NCBI GenBank assembly: GCA_938038815.1
Contig: CALHTF010000053.1
Location: 1-62,592 of the forward strand
Source of the DNA: an uncultured Acidimicrobiales bacterium
GTDB lineage: Bacteria > Actinomycetota > Acidimicrobiia > Acidimicrobiales > SHLQ01
DNA length: 62,592 nt
Direction of reading: 5' to 3'
Every line of letters begins with the position of its first letter. Positions within the stretch are counted from its first letter, which is position 1. The position numbers and the translations under genes were made by a program. This document shows, piece after piece, positions 16,289 through 24,671 of this stretch. The notes under the pieces were generated by a model. It did no database searches and was not told the origin of the DNA. It was given only the letters and a program-made list of their open reading frames with translations.

Positions 16289-17080
16289 TCAGGGTAGAAG
16301 ATCGGGCAGGTCTAGTACGGATACAGCGGCGATCGATCCGGGTACCTCGACCGCCCGCTTCACGTATCCCAAGGCCACGTAGCCACCGTCGGGATGGGCC
16401 GCGGCACTGGTTACCGTGGCCTGGGTCTTGCCGTCGGCGTCGACCACTTCGTCGCCGGCCGCCAACGGTTCGTCTGACCGCAGCACCCGGAGTCGGGTTG
16501 GGGTGTTGTTGCCGCGCGAGTCGACCCGGGCTACCAACTCTTGGCCGGTGTAACACCCTTTGGTGAAGCTGGCCGACAGGTCGACGACTCCGGTAGCGCC
16601 AGGGATGGTGTCTTCGTTGAGTTCGGACCCCATCTTTGGGATCCCTGACTCGATACGCACGACCTCGTACGCCGCGGCATCGACTTCGGTCAGGCCATCG
16701 GGGGCTTGAGCGCCAACCGGCTGGAGCTGCGGGGTAGCGGCGACGGCAACGGTCGGTTCTTGGGTGATCTCGGCGTCGACCCGAAGCTTGAACCGGTTCA
16801 GCCGGGCGATCAGCGCCTCAGCCCAGCCGGCGTCGGTGTCGAGCACGAAGGTGTCATCGGCGGTGCGGGTAATTCGGAACCACGAGTCGATCTTGCCCTG
16901 GGGTTGCAGGATGAGCGACCAGCCCGAGTCGCCGACGCTGAGTGCATCGACATCTTGGCTGATCTGGCCCTGGAGGTAACTCGCGGCGTCGGGCCCGGCG
17001 ATCTTGACCACGTCGCGCTCGACCATCGCCACCCCTTCACCGGCGGTGAGTAGTCGGTAGCTTTCGGAAAGGTCGGTCAT
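16289..17080 (-). CDS. ygfZ: YgfZ/GcvT-domain folate-binding protein
   Basis: A 263-residue aminomethyltransferase-fold protein of the YgfZ type, involved in folate-dependent maintenance of iron-sulfur enzymes. The diagnostic motif KGCYTGQE, with its redox Cys, is at about 171-178. The start at 17080 overlaps the trpE TGA (ATGA). It is not GcvT itself: it is too short and lacks the rest of the glycine cleavage genes nearby. Function in the pathway context is unknown. Confidence 0.88.
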   Translation of the reverse strand: MTDLSESYRLLTAGEGVAMVERDVVKIAGPDAASYLQGQISQDVDALSVGDSGWSLILQPQGKIDSWFRITRTADDTFVLDTDAGWAEALIARLNRFKLRVDAEITQEPTVAVAATPQLQPVGAQAPDGLTEVDAAAYEVVRIESGIPKMGSELNEDTIPGATGVVDLSASFTKGCYTGQELVARVDSRGNNTPTRLRVLRSDEPLAAGDEVVDADGKTQATVTSAAAHPDGGYVALGYVKRAVEVPGSIAAVSVLDLPDLLP

Positions 17081-18591
17081 GAAGTGCTCCTTCGGGCTTC
17101 GGCCATACGCCGAGCGGCCTCGACTGCCGACAACAACGCTCGGGCCTTGTTCTCGCATTCGAGGTGTTCTTGGCTCGCCACGCTGTCGGCGACCACACCG
17201 GCTCCCGCCTGAACCGAAGCGGTGTCGCCCGACATCAACATCGTGCGGATGGTGATCGCGGTATCGATGTTGCCGGAGAAGTCGAGGTAACCAACGACGC
17301 CGCCGTACGGACCGCGTTTGACCGCTTCGAGTTCATCGATGATCTGCATCGCCCGCACCTTTGGCGCCCCTGACAAGGTTCCCGCCGGCAGGGTGGCTCG
17401 CAGCACGTCGATCGGCGTTTTGCCGTCGGCGAGTTCGCCCGACACCTGCGAGGTCAGGTGCATCACGTGGCTATAACGCTCGAGGACGAACTCCTCGTCG
17501 ACCTTCTCGGTGCCGTACTTCACGACTCGCCCGACATCGTTGCGGGCGAGGTCGAGCAGCATCACATGCTCGGCGACCTCTTTGGGGTCCTCTCGCAACT
17601 CGGCTTCCATCTTGCGGTCTTCGACGTCGGTGGCGCCTCGCCGCCGGGTTCCGGCGATGGGGCGGGAGATAACTCGACCGTCGAGCAACTTCACCATTGG
17701 TTCGGGCGAACCGCCGGCCATGGTGAGCTCGGGATGCTGTACGAAGTACATGTAGGGGCTCGGGTTCACCTGCCGCAGCACCCGGTAGAAGTCATAGGGC
17801 AAGAAGTCGAGCTTGAGGTCGAACCGCTGAGCCAGCACGACCTGAAAGATGTCGCCAGCATAGATGTACTCGCGGGCCGCCTCGACCGCCGCCATGAACG
17901 AGTCTTTCCCCATGGTGGAGGTGACCTCGGGCAACGGGTCGTCGGCTCGGGGAATCGGCATCAGTGGTTCGTCGAGCGCCACTGCGCCGTCGGCCGCCAT
18001 CTGATCGATTTTGACAATGCAGCTGTCGTAGATCGCACGGAGTTCATCGCGGGTGGCACCGTCGGGCACAAACGCGTTGGCGATCAGGGTGACTCGTTGG
18101 CCCCAGTGATCGAGCGCTGCCAACTCGCCGATTATCGACATGATGGCGTCGGGGTAATCAAGGTCGGCTTCAGGCACATCGGGCAGTCGCTCGACTTCGC
18201 GCACCACGTCGTAACCCAGGTAGCCCATCAGCCCGCCGTGCATCGGCGGCAGGTCGTCTATCTCGGGCGAGTGATACATGTCGAGCAGCGCCTCAAGCGC
18301 CGCCAGCATTCCTTGGTCGGTCGGCACGCCGTCGGGCAGGTCGCCGTCGACCACCATCGTTCCGTCGCGCAGCACCATCGTGGCCTCGGCATTGCGCCCG
18401 ACGAACGACCACCGCGACCACTGGCTGCCCGACACCGACTCCAGCAAGAATCCTGGGTCGTCGCCGACCAACCGGCGAAAGATCGAAACGGGGGTGATGA
18501 GGTCGGCCAGCAGTTGACGCCAGACCGGGATCACCCGGTGATCGGCAGCGTAGGCAACAAATTCGTCGAAGCTAGGCGAGATCTGCGTCAT
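17077..18591 (-). CDS. trpE: anthranilate synthase component I
   Basis: Makes anthranilate from chorismate with the TrpG amidotransferase subunit. The 504-residue protein has the N-terminal tryptophan-sensing region with LLESVSGSQWSRWSF (about 49-63) and the chorismate-binding core with IAGTRRRGATDVEDRK, LARNDVGRV and GLDF-like GGVVGYLDFSG. The LLES motif suggests feedback control by tryptophan. trpG and trpD are not in this window. It starts seven bases before the hisI stop region and is first of the trp genes in this run. Confidence 0.94.
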   Translation of the reverse strand: MTQISPSFDEFVAYAADHRVIPVWRQLLADLITPVSIFRRLVGDDPGFLLESVSGSQWSRWSFVGRNAEATMVLRDGTMVVDGDLPDGVPTDQGMLAALEALLDMYHSPEIDDLPPMHGGLMGYLGYDVVREVERLPDVPEADLDYPDAIMSIIGELAALDHWGQRVTLIANAFVPDGATRDELRAIYDSCIVKIDQMAADGAVALDEPLMPIPRADDPLPEVTSTMGKDSFMAAVEAAREYIYAGDIFQVVLAQRFDLKLDFLPYDFYRVLRQVNPSPYMYFVQHPELTMAGGSPEPMVKLLDGRVISRPIAGTRRRGATDVEDRKMEAELREDPKEVAEHVMLLDLARNDVGRVVKYGTEKVDEEFVLERYSHVMHLTSQVSGELADGKTPIDVLRATLPAGTLSGAPKVRAMQIIDELEAVKRGPYGGVVGYLDFSGNIDTAITIRTMLMSGDTASVQAGAGVVADSVASQEHLECENKARALLSAVEAARRMAEARRSTS

Positions 18592-18597
18592 TGCTGG

Positions 18598-19011
18598 TTA
18601 GTGAAACGTGAGCGTGTCGGGGTCGGTGACCGTGCGGTAGTAGCAGGTTTGGCGGGTTGCACCGGTTTCGTCCTTGCTGTGGCAGACGCCCGATCCGGCC
18701 TTGCGGACCTTGTACAACAGGCTGTTCTGGTCGCAGTTGACCGCCACTTCCACCAGGTCCAACGTGTCACCCGAGGTCGCCCCTTTGTGCCACAGCACGT
18801 TGCGCGACGTGGAGTACAGCACCGCCGACTTCCGCTCGAGGGTGGCCCGAAACGCTTCTTCGTTGGCGTAGCCGATAAACAACACGTCGCCTGAGTCGGC
18901 ATCTTGGAGAACGACCGGCACAACCTGATGGCCATCGCGGCCGATCTTGGCCACCTTGTCGAAGTCGAGCTGGAGGCTGGTTGATTCTTCTAGGGCGGAG
19001 TCAGAACTCAT
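18598..19011 (-). CDS. hisI: phosphoribosyl-AMP cyclohydrolase
   Basis: Third step of histidine synthesis; opens the ring of phosphoribosyl-AMP. The 137-residue protein has YSTSRNVLWHKGATSGDTLDLVEV (66-89) and three cysteines expected at the zinc site (Cys93, Cys110, Cys123). The usual Mg-binding Asp-Cys-Asp-x-Asp is Asn92-Cys-Asp94-Gln-Asn96, so two acidic ligands are missing. It is not fused to HisE. It stands directly upstream of trpE, six bases away, mixing the two pathways. Confidence 0.9.
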   Translation of the reverse strand: MSSDSALEESTSLQLDFDKVAKIGRDGHQVVPVVLQDADSGDVLFIGYANEEAFRATLERKSAVLYSTSRNVLWHKGATSGDTLDLVEVAVNCDQNSLLYKVRKAGSGVCHSKDETGATRQTCYYRTVTDPDTLTFH

Positions 19012-19055
19012 AAGTCGCCAAGCGTAGTAGTCGAGGTGAAAGACCGACCAGCTAG

Positions 19056-19439
19056 TTACAGATACAGCCCGGTCGAGCCTTCTTCGAGGCGGGGTGCCGC
19101 TACCGCGTGAACATCGCGTTCGCGCAAGATGATGTAGTCCCGGCCCCGGACCTCGACTTCATAGCGATCTTCGGGGTTAAACAGCACTCGGTCGCCGGGC
19201 TCCATCGACCGAACGTTTGGCCCGTTGGCGACCACCTCCGCCCAGGTAAGGCGTTTGCCGACCTGGGCGGTCGCGGGAATCAAGATGCCGCCGGTTGAGC
19301 GTCGCTCGCCTTCGGGGCCCTCGATCGATACGAGGATCCGATCGTTCAACATTTTGATCGGCAGACCAGCGGACGGGTCGCCATCGTTGTGGTCGGGTGG
19401 AATATCTGACTTTGCGTCGGACTTTTTGGCTTTGCTCAC
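19056..19439 (-). CDS. GroES-like co-chaperonin family protein
   Basis: A 127-residue protein with a chaperonin-10 fold: MLNDRILVSIEGP, a mobile-loop-like segment RRSTGGILIPA, and a C-terminal PGDRVLFNPEDRYEVEVRGRDYIILRERDVHAV. It differs from true GroES by a charged N-terminal extension (about 30 residues) and a C-terminal tail ending GLYL. No groEL is adjacent. The GTG at 19439 is chosen because it gives a compact protein; the frame continues upstream into the divergent gene. A variant or partner-specific co-chaperonin is likely. Confidence 0.8.
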   Translation of the reverse strand: MSKAKKSDAKSDIPPDHNDGDPSAGLPIKMLNDRILVSIEGPEGERRSTGGILIPATAQVGKRLTWAEVVANGPNVRSMEPGDRVLFNPEDRYEVEVRGRDYIILRERDVHAVAAPRLEEGSTGLYL

Positions 19440-19503
19440 CAGGGCACGGTAGCGCTCGCCCGTCGGGTTCGCCGATTCAGACGGGGGCGGCCAAACTTGG
19501 GCC

Positions 19504-20127
19504 GTGACAGGACCAACCGGCATCCCAACCACCCTCGAGACCGCGGACGGCGAAGCCTTAGAAGCGCTGCTCCACAGGCCCGAACAAGGCGCCAAAGCAG
19601 TGGTCGTGGTGACCCACCCGCATCCGCTCTATGGCGGCGATATGTATAACACGGTGCCCGCCACGCTGGCCCGCGAACTGCCTGCTCAGGGCATCGCGGT
19701 GCTCCGGTTTAACTTCCGGGGTGTTGGCGCGTCTTCTGGGTCGCACGACCAAGGCGAAGCCGAACGCCACGATCTGGTCGCGGCGATCGATTCGGCGGTC
19801 CACGCGTGCGCCGACGGCCTCCCGTTGTTTCTGGCCGGCTACTCGTTCGGCGCCGACGTGGCGCTCACCGTCGACGACCCGCGCCACTGCGGTTGGGCGG
19901 TGATCGCACCACCGCTTGGACTATTCGACTCCTTCGCCGCCCGCGATGACCCTCGACCCAAGCTGGTTCTCGCCCCAACCGACGACCAGTTTTGCCCGAA
20001 CACTCGGGCCACCGAGGTAACCGCCGGGTGGACCAGCACGACGGTCACCGAGATCCCCGGCGACCACTTCTTGGCCGAGTCGATGGGTACCGCGCTCGAC
20101 GCAGTTCGAGCGTTCGTGGAGCCTTAG
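19504..20127 (+). CDS. alpha/beta hydrolase
   Basis: A 207-residue serine hydrolase of the short dienelactone-hydrolase-like type. The nucleophile is Ser114 in AGYSFGA; the oxyanion segment is [11 protein letters not shown] (37-47); [11 protein letters not shown] follows. Asp near 160 (APTDDQF) and His near 188 (PGDHFLAE) complete the triad. It is divergent from the GroES-like gene (64-base spacer) and overlaps hisF end to end by four bases. Substrate unknown. Confidence 0.86.
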   Translation: MTGPTGIPTTLETADGEALEALLHRPEQGAKAVVVVTHPHPLYGGDMYNTVPATLARELPAQGIAVLRFNFRGVGASSGSHDQGEAERHDLVAAIDSAVHACADGLPLFLAGYSFGADVALTVDDPRHCGWAVIAPPLGLFDSFAARDDPRPKLVLAPTDDQFCPNTRATEVTAGWTSTTVTEIPGDHFLAESMGTALDAVRAFVEP

Positions 20128-20924
20128 GCGTCGGGCGGGCGGACCGTGATTCCGGCGGCGGCCATAACCTGTTTGGCTTCGGCGACGGTGTGTTCGCCGA
20201 AGTGGAAGATCGAGGCGGCCAGCACGGCATCGGCGCCGCCCTCGGTCACCCCTTCGGCGAGGTGGTCGAGCGTACCCACTCCCCCGCTGGCGATCACGGG
20301 GATGGCGACCGCGTCGGTGACCGCCCGGGTGAGCGCCAGGTCGAAACCGTCGCGCGTGCCGTCGCGATCCATCGAGGTGAGCAGGATCTCGCCGGCGCCG
20401 AGTTCGGCCGCTTGGCTGGACCACTCGACGGCGTCGATTCCAGTCGGCGTGCGACCACCACGGGTGTAGACCTCGTAGCCGCTGGCGGTGATGGGCTGTC
20501 CGTTCTCGCCGAGCGACCGGCGAGCATCGATAGCGACCACCACACATTGCGACCCAAACTCTTGGGCCATCTCGGTGATCAACTCTGGTCGGTTGATGGC
20601 CGCGGTCATCACCGAGGTCTTGTCGGCTCCGGCCCGCAACAGCCGACGCGCATCGTCGACCGACCGGATGCCGCCGCCAATGGTAAAGGGAATGAACACC
20701 TCTTCGGCCGCCCGGCGGGCGAGCTCGACGATGGTGTCTCGGTCGCCAGAGGAGGCAGTGATGTCGAGAAACACCAGTTCATCGGCGCCTTGCTGGTCGT
20801 ACCGAGCAGCCAACTCGACCGGGTCGCCAGCATCGACCAAGTCGACAAAGTTGACGCCCTTCACTACTCGGCCTTCGTCGACGTCGAGGCACGGGATTAC
20901 TCGAGTGTTGGTTTTGATGGTCAT
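20124..20924 (-). CDS. hisF: imidazole glycerol phosphate synthase, cyclase subunit
   Basis: Cyclase partner of HisH that forms IGP and AICAR. The 266-residue TIM barrel has catalytic Asp in [17 protein letters not shown] (about 11-27) and a second in [11 protein letters not shown], with [13 protein letters not shown] at the phosphate site. It is the last gene of hisC-B-H-A-F, and its start overlaps the hisA TGA (ATGA). It meets the hydrolase gene tail to tail. Confidence 0.95.
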   Translation of the reverse strand: MTIKTNTRVIPCLDVDEGRVVKGVNFVDLVDAGDPVELAARYDQQGADELVFLDITASSGDRDTIVELARRAAEEVFIPFTIGGGIRSVDDARRLLRAGADKTSVMTAAINRPELITEMAQEFGSQCVVVAIDARRSLGENGQPITASGYEVYTRGGRTPTGIDAVEWSSQAAELGAGEILLTSMDRDGTRDGFDLALTRAVTDAVAIPVIASGGVGTLDHLAEGVTEGGADAVLAASIFHFGEHTVAEAKQVMAAAGITVRPPDA

Positions 20925-21661
20925 TGGGCCAGCTCCGCGAGCGCCTGTTCGACCGTGAACGCCCCTTCGTAAATCGCTCGACCAACGATCACCCCGGTTG
21001 GCGTGCGGCCGTCTTCGTCGCCGTTGCCCCGCAAGCTCAGCAATGACCGGAGGTGATCGAGGTTGCCGACGCCACCCGATGCGATCACGTCGACCTCGGT
21101 GTGACCCAGCAACGCTCCCAGCCCTTCGAGATCGGGGCCTTCCATGGTCCCGTCGACGTGGATCTGCGTGACGATCAATGCATCGACCCCCATCTCGGCG
21201 AAGTCGTCGGCCACATCGTGGAGCGCACGACCCGAACCTTCGGTCCAGCCGCGCACCGCTACCTCGGTGCCGCGCACATCGAGGCCAACAGCAACCCGGT
21301 GGTCCTTGGCGAGCGAATACACGAGCGCCGGGTCTTCGAGTGCTGCGGTGCCGATCACTACCCTCTCGACGCCGCCTTCAAAGAGGGTACGGGCCGCCGC
21401 CTCGGACCGAACGCCGCCGCCGGTCTGCACGGGTACATCGACCGCCTGGGCAATAGCCGCCACAACGTCGCGGTTGACCGGGTCGCCTGACTTCGCCGCG
21501 TCGAGGTCGACTACATGGATCCAGGGCGCTCCGGCGTCGGCGAACACCTTTGCTTGGGACACCGGATCGTCGGCGTACACCGTCTCTTGGGCGTAATCGC
21601 CTTGATACAGGCGCACGCACTTTCCGCCTCGCAGATCGATTGCGGGATAAAGCTCGATCAT
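20921..21661 (-). CDS. hisA: ProFAR isomerase
   Basis: Isomerises phosphoribosyl-formimino-AICAR-P. The 246-residue barrel keeps the catalytic pair: Asp8 in [17 protein letters not shown], and the acid Asp in [15 protein letters not shown]. Another conserved Asp lies in [11 protein letters not shown]. In many actinobacteria the homologue PriA also does the TrpF reaction, but here a dedicated trpF exists, so a single function is inferred. The start overlaps the hisH stop. Confidence 0.94.
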   Translation of the reverse strand: MIELYPAIDLRGGKCVRLYQGDYAQETVYADDPVSQAKVFADAGAPWIHVVDLDAAKSGDPVNRDVVAAIAQAVDVPVQTGGGVRSEAAARTLFEGGVERVVIGTAALEDPALVYSLAKDHRVAVGLDVRGTEVAVRGWTEGSGRALHDVADDFAEMGVDALIVTQIHVDGTMEGPDLEGLGALLGHTEVDVIASGGVGNLDHLRSLLSLRGNGDEDGRTPTGVIVGRAIYEGAFTVEQALAELAQ

Positions 21662-22290
21662 TGGTCTTCTTTCTTGGCACGCTCGACGAAGTTCGACAGC
21701 AAGCGCAGGCCGCTGCGCCCGGACTTCTCGGGGTGAAACTGGGTAGCAAAGATGTTGTCATGTTCGACCGCCGCAACGAGCGGCACGCCGTAGTCGCAGG
21801 TTGCGATGGTGGCCGCCGTGTCTTCGACCGCATAGGAGTGCACGAAGTAGACCCATGGCGGCTCGTCGTTGGTTGCCAGGCCGGCCAGCATCGGAGACGC
21901 TCGTTTGACCGTCAACGTGTTCCACTGCATTTGGGGCCGCTTGACCGTGTCGGGCAAGAGGCGAACCGTGCCGGGCAAGATGCTCAGTCCGGCCACATCG
22001 GGCGATTCTTCGCTGCCATCAAACATCACCTGCATGCCGACGCAGATCCCCAGGAACGGACGCCCCGACGCGGCGGCGTCGCGAGCCGGATCGGCAAGCC
22101 CCGCGTCGCGGATCGCCTCGGCCACCCGGCCAAAGTTGCCGACCCCGGGCAGCACGACCGCATCGGCGTCGCGGATCAGGCCGGCATCGGCGGTAAGGCG
22201 CGCATCGGCGCCGACTCGTTCGAGGCTTTTCTGGGCCGACCGCAAGTTGCCGATCCCGTAGTCGAGGACCGCCACAAGGGGTCCAGTCAC
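21658..22290 (-). CDS. hisH: imidazole glycerol phosphate synthase, glutaminase subunit
   Basis: Class I glutamine amidotransferase delivering ammonia to HisF. The 210-residue protein has DYGIGNLRS (10-18), the oxyanion strand LPGVGNFG, nucleophile Cys83 in GICVGMQVMF, and the His-x-Glu pair in ATQFHPEKSG near 187-196. Start and stop overlap hisB and hisA by four bases each. Confidence 0.95.
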   Translation of the reverse strand: MTGPLVAVLDYGIGNLRSAQKSLERVGADARLTADAGLIRDADAVVLPGVGNFGRVAEAIRDAGLADPARDAAASGRPFLGICVGMQVMFDGSEESPDVAGLSILPGTVRLLPDTVKRPQMQWNTLTVKRASPMLAGLATNDEPPWVYFVHSYAVEDTAATIATCDYGVPLVAAVEHDNIFATQFHPEKSGRSGLRLLSNFVERAKKEDQ

Positions 22291-22883
22291 AGCATGCCCT
22301 TGGTGCTCGGCAGACCCGAACCCTCGACCCGTACTGCGTCGCGAAGGGCACGAGCCACCCCTTTGAAGCCGGCTTCGACGAGGTGGTGGGTGTTCTTGCC
22401 TCGCACCGAAACCAGGTGGAGCGTTATCCCGGCCGAGGTCACAAACGCCCGCCAGAACTCCTCGGTCAACTGCGGATCAAACGGCGGGTCGCCGAGGATT
22501 TTTTCGCCCGGGAACACGATGTCGTAGTGCATGTAGGGCCGGGCGGAAAGATCGAGGGCCACGTCGACCAGGGCTTCGTCGAGCGGGATCGATACCGACG
22601 CGAAACGGCGCACCCCGATCTTGTCACCCAATGCTTCACGGAACACCTCGCCGAGCAAGATACCGGTGTCTTCGACCGTGTGGTGGCTATCGATTTCGAG
22701 GTCGCCTTTGGCGTGCACCGTAAGGTCGAATCCGCCGTGACGACCCAACTGATCGAGCATGTGATCAAAGAAGGGCAGACCAGTGGTGCAGTCGGTCTTG
22801 CCCGTGCCGTCGAGGTCGATGGTGATCGAGATTTGGGTTTCCTTCGTCGACCGTTCTTTGGTGGCGGTGCGAGGAGTGCTCAT
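22287..22883 (-). CDS. hisB: imidazoleglycerol-phosphate dehydratase
   Basis: Mn-dependent dehydratase, 198 residues, not fused to the phosphatase. Metal-binding segments FFDHMLDQLGRHGGFDL and DSHHTVEDTGI, and later HLVSVRGKNTHHLVEAGFKGVARALRDA, are intact. Its ATGA overlaps hisH. It follows hisC after 48 bases. Histidinol-phosphatase and hisD are not in this window. Confidence 0.95.
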   Translation of the reverse strand: MSTPRTATKERSTKETQISITIDLDGTGKTDCTTGLPFFDHMLDQLGRHGGFDLTVHAKGDLEIDSHHTVEDTGILLGEVFREALGDKIGVRRFASVSIPLDEALVDVALDLSARPYMHYDIVFPGEKILGDPPFDPQLTEEFWRAFVTSAGITLHLVSVRGKNTHHLVEAGFKGVARALRDAVRVEGSGLPSTKGML

Positions 22884-22931
22884 GGGGTTGCTTTCTTCTT
22901 TGGGTGGTTAGGCGGGTGGGCTGTCGGGTTC

Positions 22932-24017
22932 CTAGCCAAGTTGGTTTCGCAGGGCGGCGAGAAATCGGTCGTCTTCTTCGCGGGTACCAATGGTCACCCG
23001 CAAACATCCGTCGAGGCGGTCCCACGATGAACAGTTCCGGATTAGCACCGAGTCCTCGACCAGTTTCTCCCACACGGCGTTGCCATCGGCATCGGTTGGG
23101 CGGAACAACACAAAGTTGGCGCCCGAGGGCCAGACCTCGACCGGCAGGTCGGCGAGCGCGGTCATCACTCGACCGCGTTCCTCGACCAGGTACGAGACCC
23201 GCTGATCCATGGCGTCGGCGAAATCGAGTGCGGTTTCGCCAGCGATCTGGGTAACCGAATCGAGATGGTACGGGAGCACCACCAGTTCGAGGGCCTCGAT
23301 GACCCAGGTCGGAGCAAGGAGGTAACCGAGGCGGGCGGCCGCCATCGACCAGGTCTTGGAGAAGGTTCGAGAAACCACCAACGACCGGTCCTCGCCGATC
23401 AACTCGGTGGCCGATTGCGAGGCGAACTGACCGTACGCCTCATCGACGAACAACAGGCCGCCGTACGACTCGACCAAGGCCAGAACCTCGAGGACGGTCT
23501 CGGGCGGATCGACGATACCGGTGGGGTTGTTGGGCGAACAAAGGAACACCACCGCTGGCTCGTGCTCGGCGATAACCGCCTGCACGATGTCCATGTCGAG
23601 CGAGAAGTCGGGGGCCCGCTCGCCAGCGACGACCGTGGTGCCGGTGGTGCGGCCAATCTGGCTGTGCATTGCGTAGGTCGGCTCGAAGGTGGCCATTTTG
23701 CGACCGGGCCCGGCGTAGGCCAACAAGACGTTCTGGATGATTTCGTTCGAACCGTTGGCGGCCAACACGTTTGCCGGGTCGAGCCCATACCGACTCGCAA
23801 GTTTGGTGCGCAGGCCAAGCGCCGCCCGGTCCGGGTAGCGGTTCCAGGCAATGTCGCGAACGGCATCGGCGACCGCATCGCTAAATCCGGCAGGCGGAGG
23901 CAACGGCGACTCGTTGGTATTGAGTCGGACATCGACCTCAAGCTGGGGCGAGTGGTAGCCAACGAGGGCTCGAAGGTCGTCGCGTAGACGAGGCGGGGTG
24001 CGGTGCGGCGTGCTCAC
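22932..24017 (-). CDS. hisC: histidinol-phosphate aminotransferase
   Basis: PLP-dependent fold-type I aminotransferase, 361 residues, that forms histidinol phosphate. Recognisable segments are VRLNTNESPLPPP (30-42), NGSNEIIQN, FLCSPNNPTG, VDEAYGQFA and the Schiff-base Lys221 in SRTFSKTWSMAAARLGY. The GTG at 24017 (VSTPHRTPPRLRDDL) is chosen; a longer in-frame start would collide with the divergent small gene. It heads the hisCBHAF operon. Confidence 0.93.
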   Translation of the reverse strand: MSTPHRTPPRLRDDLRALVGYHSPQLEVDVRLNTNESPLPPPAGFSDAVADAVRDIAWNRYPDRAALGLRTKLASRYGLDPANVLAANGSNEIIQNVLLAYAGPGRKMATFEPTYAMHSQIGRTTGTTVVAGERAPDFSLDMDIVQAVIAEHEPAVVFLCSPNNPTGIVDPPETVLEVLALVESYGGLLFVDEAYGQFASQSATELIGEDRSLVVSRTFSKTWSMAAARLGYLLAPTWVIEALELVVLPYHLDSVTQIAGETALDFADAMDQRVSYLVEERGRVMTALADLPVEVWPSGANFVLFRPTDADGNAVWEKLVEDSVLIRNCSSWDRLDGCLRVTIGTREEDDRFLAALRNQLG

Positions 24018-24120
24018 CCTTGCCAAGGTAGCGTTCGGCCTACCCAATACCCGCACCAGTTTCCGCCCGGAGCGAACGTGACGAACCAGAAGCCGAGCAG
24101 CGACCCCAGGTCTGCGAACC

Positions 24121-24327
24121 ATGTCGTCGTTTAGTAGCGACGCCGCCGATCTGTCGTCGGTGCGCACCGGACTCGAAGACATCGCCGAACGAATTGTTCG
24201 CCACGCCGATTCCTACGCCAATGGACCCGACGAGGACCTGGCGGCTCGGCTCTATGAAGTCGAACGGAACCTGCTTGGTGCGTCGCGGCGGCTCGGCTCG
24301 ATCCTCAAAGACATGGAGTCGCGGTAA
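24121..24327 (+). CDS. small conserved-looking acidic protein, unknown function
   Basis: A 68-residue protein (MSSFSSDAADLSSV start, RRLGSILKDMESR end), predicted to be almost entirely helical and acidic, with no membrane segment or metal motif. The pattern RTGLEDIAERIVRHAD and LYEVERNLLGASRRL suggests a helical hairpin. It is divergent from hisC with a 103-base spacer. I do not recognise a function. GC-rich wobble positions and the compact frame support a real gene. Confidence 0.65.
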   Translation: MSSFSSDAADLSSVRTGLEDIAERIVRHADSYANGPDEDLAARLYEVERNLLGASRRLGSILKDMESR

Positions 24328-24365
24328 CCGACTCGGTGGTGTCGCGATCGGGCGCTGGGTATCTG

Positions 24366-24406
24366 TGAGTAAAAAGCAGAACCGACGCCCCGAAGGGCGC
24401 CGGTTC
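24366..24406 (-). terminator. orphan intrinsic terminator with UUCG tetraloop
   Basis: On the minus strand, GAACCGGCGCCC pairs with GGGCGTCGGTTC over 12 bp (one G-U wobble) around a TTCG tetraloop (stem and loop 24379-24406), followed by TGCTTTTTACT. On the plus strand the stem has an A-C mismatch and no T run, so it is oriented for minus-strand transcription. No minus-strand gene lies upstream of it. Confidence 0.8.
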
Positions 24407-24563
24407 GGCGACACCGGGCGGCGGATCCCTGTGTCGCTCTTGTATCAGGTGGCGGAACCTGACGTTCTGAGAGCCAAGCTAGCATTACTTGGCACCGAAG
24501 ATGCAACATGCTGCGCAAATGGCTTTAGCCGACAGCTAGGTTGCGGTCTTCACATCTTAGTTA
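24366..24563 (-). ncRNA. candidate structured non-coding RNA
   Basis: No protein frame explains a strong minus-strand intrinsic terminator at 24366-24406. Upstream of it on the minus strand are stacked hairpins: GCCAAG/CTTGGC, TCAGGT/ACCTGA (24446-24463 region), and GCGACAC-GGG paired with CCC-GTGTCGC. A possible promoter, TTGTGT (24592-24597) and TAAGCT (24570-24575) with a 16-base spacer, would start the RNA near 24563, giving about 195-200 nt. It does not match tmRNA, SRP RNA, RNase P or a riboswitch I know. The existence of the RNA is inference. Confidence 0.45.
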
Positions 24564-24642
24564 CCGACTAGCTTAATCATCTGCGCAGTAAACACAACGA
24601 TTTGCCTCTAATGATTTCCCTTCATTACCTGCCCCACCGACC

Positions 24643-24657
24643 TTCACAAAGTGTGAA
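24643..24657. promoter_or_regulatory. palindrome TTCACAAAGTGTGAA
   Basis: A perfect 6-bp inverted repeat with a 3-base centre, 15 bases before the GTG of the metallophosphoesterase gene. Its place between that start and the candidate minus-strand RNA suggests an operator for either or both. No known regulator's consensus is matched with confidence. Confidence 0.45.
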
Positions 24658-24671
24658 AAGCTAACGTCGTT

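Larger units (their letters stand above)
24328..24671. other. 344-bp intergenic region, less GC-rich than its surroundings
   Basis: No credible protein gene. It holds the orphan terminator and candidate RNA (24366-24563) and, nearer the next gene, the palindrome TTCACA-AAG-TGTGAA (24643-24657). Base composition between 24540 and 24660 is visibly more AT-rich than the flanking genes, as expected for promoters of the divergent plus- and minus-strand transcripts. Confidence 0.75.

Noticed and set aside
24366..24671. tmRNA, SRP RNA, RNase P RNA or a known riboswitch in the hairpin-rich region
   Set aside because: The diagnostic sequences (tRNA-like end of tmRNA, GGAAGGAAGCAG of SRP RNA, RNase P core) are absent and the length does not fit.
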